A stretch of 64,000 nt of DNA from Chrysomallon squamiferum (Eukaryota; Mollusca; Gastropoda; Neomphalida; Peltospiridae). The notes beneath the pieces were generated by a model that saw nothing but the letters and a program-made list of their open reading frames with translations, had not been told where the DNA came from and did no database searches. Numbering within the stretch: the first letter of the stretch is position 1; each line of letters starts with the position of its first letter. Shown in pieces: positions 58,773-64,000 of the stretch. The DNA lies in assembly GCA_012295275.1 (NCBI GenBank), contig CM022669.1, positions 16,177,172 to 16,241,171 on the forward strand, given 5' to 3'. The translations under genes and the position numbers were made by a program.

Positions 58773-59492
58773 GTCCTTAACTACTTCTAAGTTAATGTAT
58801 ACGTAATATTTGTGTAAAATTCTTAATTTAATTTATGAATGGAAATGACATTTTTGGACTAATATGTTTTACAAACAAACACGGAATATGGCTGCAAGCA
58901 TATCATTTCCATTTATTTGAAAATGAAGAAAAACACAACGAAATAAATAGAAGAAGAAGAAGAAGGAGGAGGAGGAAATATGAAAAAAAGAAAAAAAAAA
59001 AGAACTAAGGAATGCAAAACTGAACAAAACTAAACAGGAAGGAATTATTTTAAAAAATAATAATAAAAAAAGAACCTCAAGACGTCTTATCTTCACGCGT
59101 TGTCAATGGATACACGTCTGCTTGCTGTATCCATGACCACAGCGTCAACAACAGTTCGCATAAAACCATTTAGTCCTTGATATTTAGAATTGTTGCTATG
59201 GCATTTACTGGTTTTAGTTTTACATATTGATTATTTTTCTGAGTTTTATTGTTTCAAAAATATTCGTTAAATCCAATTTTGTTATAGAGCAATGATGACC
59301 AAAACAAAAGAGTATTCATGAGCTTTTTTTAAAAGAAATTATGGCGGAATTAAACTTTAGAATCCTTGCTGTAACAGAAGCATTTACGAACAAAACTGAC
59401 AAACAAAAATAAACCTGTATATGAACATGCGCGTATACTCACACAAAGTTTACTACCTACAGTGAGACAGTGGATTAATTTAAAGTGAACCA

Positions 59493-59493
<1 letters not shown>

Positions 59494-59552
<59 letters not shown>
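59494..59552. repeat. (TA)n microsatellite
   Basis: About 59 bp of TA with one GA interruption. Confidence 0.95.
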
Positions 59553-59559
<7 letters not shown>

Positions 59560-59929
59560 GCTGTAATACGGTCAAACACAAGCAAAGGAAAATATTTATA
59601 AACTTGCAGAAAAGGTACCGAACACGAACTGCAGTCGTTGGTATATTCCACTTAATTAATCTAAACATACGGACTAATGCAATTTGACGCTCAGAGTGCT
59701 TCCTCCACTCTTTGATTCGAAACTCGGGACGTTCTGCTGTCTATTGATCTGTGAATTCGATCAGAAATCATCATGAGAGATGAAACGATAGGTCATTCAT
59801 CTCTTTTGTATAAACTGCTGATTCACCCTTCTCGTGGTTTTTCGTCCATGCAAACAGGCAGAACAGTGAAAGGTTGATCTAGAAAAAAAAAGAGATTGCT
59901 TCAGGCAATGTGACGGCAGTTTTTGAGTC

Positions 59930-59964
<35 letters not shown>

Positions 59965-60353
59965 CTACGGTCTCTGCGAAGTTGTGGTATATGGCGACAC
60001 TAGCCTTGCAGGAATAATCAGACCGTTTTTATGTGCAGAGATGGTTAATTCCTTTCACCTGTGAAATAAGACATAATGGTACTTGGATTTATGCTTAATA
60101 TAAAATGTTGGTAGAACAAACGGCGAAAGATTATATATTTATGAAGATACTTGGTCAAACAAAGAATCAGAAAAATAAATCAACATTTTTCTATCGTTCA
60201 GCAAATTTTTCTTCAAGTTCAGAATTTCGTTGTTTTTTTTCTTTTTGTTTCTATTACTTCTGTTAAGCAATTGTCATCATACATAAATGTATGCTCATTT
60301 TTTTGTTGTTGTCGTTGTTTTGGGGGTTTTGAAATTACGTTTTACTACATCAC

Positions 60354-60356
<3 letters not shown>

Positions 60357-60418
<62 letters not shown>
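60357..60418. repeat. (CT)n microsatellite
   Basis: About 60 bp of CT followed by (TG)n. Confidence 0.97.
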
Positions 60419-60422
<4 letters not shown>

Positions 60423-62240
60423 TCTGTGTGTGTGTGTGTGTGTGTGTATATTAAGATATCGTGCTGACTTAAAAGTTCTACACATGAAATAAGCTGACAG
60501 ACAGTAAACATAATTTTAAAATACATAAAAAGAAATCCTAACAGGAAAGAATAATAATAATAACGATAATAAAAAAGAATATAAAATAAAAAGCATCTGC
60601 GTTCAATTCTTTTACCATGTTTCTTTTTTCCTTGGTATTTCGTTTAGTAAGTGGATTTAATTGTACCTAATACGGTAATATTCCTATCCCACACAAGAAG
60701 TCAGACAGATTTATAATGTTTTTGTGCAGTATCGTATTACTAATGTGACAGGTTTATTCCCTGTAAACATAAAATTTTCGTAAATTATTGACGAGTTAGA
60801 ATATTTATTGCCACAGTGCTAAAAAGAAAAAAGATATAATAATATATTTCATTTGCTAATGGAATGTATTCTGGGTTAGTGAAAGAAGCAAATAAACAAT
60901 TGAGAAATAAGGTAAACTGAACTGGCATCAGTGTACAGTTTCAGCTGCAATTATATCTTTTTTCACAAAGTTTCAATAAATTTTACAAAAGTCAAAAAAA
61001 TATGGATATGAAATGAGTTTAGATAATTTTTCGATATACTGGATTCATACCTTGGACTAAGACAAGAATTAGTTTAATTTTATTAAAATGGCTATGTGGG
61101 TGAAATGTGTTTTTGTGTTAATGAATATCTGGATGTTTTTGACTGAAATAGTTACTGTGTTATAATGTCGTTCAGAGGGGACAAGCCTTCGCATATTTAT
61201 TTACTTCAACCAGTTGTTCTAACTCTGACAGATTTTCCGTTTCAAATAATATTTAAAAAAAAGAAAAAAAAAAAAGATATATTCGATATATTAGTTTGAA
61301 CTGATTAACCCATAATGAGATACGAATATCTTTTACTAAGTCATATGGCAGTGTTATTATTATTTTTTTTTTAAATTATTAATTATTTATTATTATTTTT
61401 TTTTTAAATAAGTTATCTACGATGAGATAATTATATCAAAATATTCTTTTAATTTCAACATATGCGAAAATCTTTTAAATAAATTATAAAATAATTTTAA
61501 AAATCAGTAACAACAACAGCAACATCAATAACAACAACAAAATATTAAAACAGCAACAACAACAACAACAAAAAGAGAATAGATATGACAACAGCAACAT
61601 CAACAACAACAACAATAGTGGGAACCTTTATTTTTGAAAATCAGATCACACAAAGACGATATATAAACCAAATCTAGAAGTGAAAATAATCTACCCACGG
61701 ACAAGATTATTATTATTAGACGAAAATAAATCTTAAATGACTAAATATACACGTTAGAAAAAGCAAACTGTTTCTGTGACTCGAGTCTCGCCAGATCAGT
61801 TTTAAATAAATAATGACAGCCTTGAACAAGGACAACTGGCAAATTGTATTGGTTTTCCAAAACTCATTTAGGTTCTTTTAAAAGCGTTAACCATTTGCAG
61901 TTGCTGGTGTCGCTGTAAACACACTCAAAACGGTCAGAGCCCACTCACAAATATACTGGGAAGATTTCAGATCAATACGCTGTGAGGAAATGACTTCGTA
62001 ATGACATAAATCATTATTCTCTCTTTAACAATGGCATCGATATGAAGGAGGAAGCAATAATCTTAGCCAGACAGCGCATATATCTAAATTACTGGTCGTC
62101 GATATGAAGAAACCGGCTGAGTTTGTACAACACTATGTCTGGTTTTTTTTGGTTTTTGTATGAGACTCTGTTTGAGCTGACGATATTATCGAACGTGGCA
62201 TATCTGTGATCATGTATATTTGCTACATTTGCTGCTTGTA

Positions 62241-62344
<104 letters not shown>

Positions 62345-63400
62345 ATATGTGTGTGACATTTATTTCTTTTTTGTACACACTTGTTTCCTTATTTATTTCA
62401 GAATCCGTTTGCTTCTTTTTCTGTATCTAGTGTATGTCAATGTCTTTATTTTTATGTATAAAAAAAGTAGATAATTTTATCTCGATGTCTGTCTATCGCA
62501 GTTATTTTTCATTTGCTTTGCCTTGACTCTTATTGGTAAAATTTCACCGACACTGGCTACGTGAAATTTTGTGTTTGTTTTTGAAGTAATCAGATATAGT
62601 TTATTTTTGTCCAAACGTTCGTGATACAGGACAGAAAAACATGAATTTGATGCTATTTTTTTCAGTCATTACATTTTGGACCTGTTATTAATATAGCTGA
62701 CTATAGATATTGATATGTTGATGACCGGAAGATCTTTTTTATTCTTCTTTTTTTTTTTTTTTTCCATTTTCTGAAAGCAGAATTTAAAAAAAATAAAAAT
62801 TTAAAAAAAATGTATTTTATCCCCATCATTTCCAAATTATTTCCATTACAAAATTATAGTTTACTTCTTAACTTTGCTCTTTATTTATGTATATATTTAT
62901 TTGCACACTCAGTATTCGCACAATTGCATGTAGACATTCCGGCATACGTGCTTTAATGTACATTGTATGTACCTTTGTCTGTATGTATGTATGTATGTAT
63001 GTATATATACTGACGTGTGTTAGAGATAGGGGGATACAGGGTGAGAGAGGGGACATCGGAGGAGGAGGCAAGGACCTAAACAACAAAGTTAAAAATTAAA
63101 ATATAATTTAGGTTCTTGCCTCCCCTTCCATTTCCCCCCTTTCCAATATTCTTAAAGATATTTAACATGTTCAAAATTCTGAAATTAAAGTGATTGTTTT
63201 ATTAAAATTTTATCTTTAATATTATAAAACATACCAATTGATAAACTATAATTCATTATATTCCGTTGTTTATTTTCATTTTTTTTCTTTTTCTTTTTAG
63301 GTATTTAGCTAAAACAAAAATTCATCTTTTTCTTTTTTCTTTTTTTCTTTTTTTTTTGTATACCTTGACAGATCAGTGTCATAAACTGCTGTGAGATAAG

Positions 63401-63449
63401 AAAATAAATAAATAAATAAATAAATAAATAAATATTAGGAATAATAGCA

Positions 63450-63510
<61 letters not shown>
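63401..63510. repeat. (AAAT)n then (AAT)n microsatellites
   Basis: Two adjacent simple repeats separated by a short unique stretch. Confidence 0.95.
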
Positions 63511-63512
<2 letters not shown>

Positions 63513-64000
63513 CCTGTGAGGGTTTTTTAATCCATTTAACTGCATGCTAATTTTCGTATTTTTATTTCATTAGTTAATTACGTGTAATATTATCCACAGC
63601 TTACACCTTTTCTTTTATATATATATTTTTTTCTTTTGAACAAAAAGACAAAGAAAAGAAAAAAGAAATTTCCATGAAGAGAATTTAATGTATTGTAATC
63701 GACATCAACTCACGTTATGATATTTTTGCTTTTGTTGGTTTTTTTCACATTTAATTATCTCTATGATTTATTTTTCTCTACGCGTGTGTGTGAATGGACG
63801 AAAAAAATGTTCAGTGAGATCTTAACATTTGTTGTCAATGAAAAGTAATTAAGTATCGAATTTCCTATCATACAAAACACCCACATTCATACATGCACTC
63901 GCAAACCTAAATAGATAGCATACGCAGTTACACATATGCATATATATTTTCACACCTAACATTTATTTATTTAATTTAAAAAATACTGATTTTTTTTGTG

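Overview
This is AT-rich, intron-containing animal DNA packed with microsatellites, mostly (ATT)n, (TTTA)n, (GA)n and (CA)n. The only clear gene family is GT10 alpha-1,3-fucosyltransferase (Golgi type II membrane enzymes). The base composition, simple-repeat load and lineage-specific GT10 expansion suggest a mollusc, most likely a cephalopod. That is inference; no marker gene fixes the species.

Layout. Ten GT10 copies (called FT1 to FT10 here) lie between 0.6 and 49.3 kb: FT1 (+) 0.6-2.3, FT2 (-) 7.0-8.6, FT3 (+) 14.8-15.9, FT4 (-) 18.6-19.8, FT5 (+) 24.1-25.3, FT6 (+) 27.9-29.2, FT7 (-) 33.2-35.0, FT8 (-) 38.0-40.2, FT9 (-) 43.1-47.1 and FT10 (+) 48.2-49.3. They form three subfamilies: I (FT1, FT2, FT4), II (FT3, FT5, FT6, FT7) and III (FT8, FT9, FT10). 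FT2, FT3, FT7 and FT9 are open. FT1, FT4, FT5, FT6 and FT8 each carry one single-base indel in the catalytic domain. FT10 is a decayed N-terminal remnant.

Gene structure. Nearly all the protein is in one exon of about 1.1-1.3 kb. A phase-2 intron interrupts each gene just before the membrane anchor. The upstream coding part is tiny: 20 nt in FT1 and FT2, 8 nt in FT6, and only the bases AT of the ATG in FT8, FT9 and FT10, where the start codon itself appears to be split (AT-intron-G). FT7, and possibly FT3 and FT5, start inside the main exon.

Evolution. The cluster grew by segmental duplication. A head-to-head unit FT2/FT3 is duplicated as FT4/FT5. A repeated module recurs four times. FT6 sits between inverted arms of about 1 kb, and the right arm carries a second promoter and first exon with no gene body behind it. 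Catalytic domains are nearly identical within a subfamily while the stem regions differ sharply, which suggests gene conversion. A 718-bp pogo/Tigger-type element lies in the proposed FT9 intron.

From 49.3 kb to the end no confident gene was found: there are microsatellites, poly-T runs and one unrecognised coding-like stretch on the minus strand near 54.1-54.6 kb. If the open genes are expressed, they would fucosylate glycans in the Golgi, and the different stems could give different localisation or acceptor preference.
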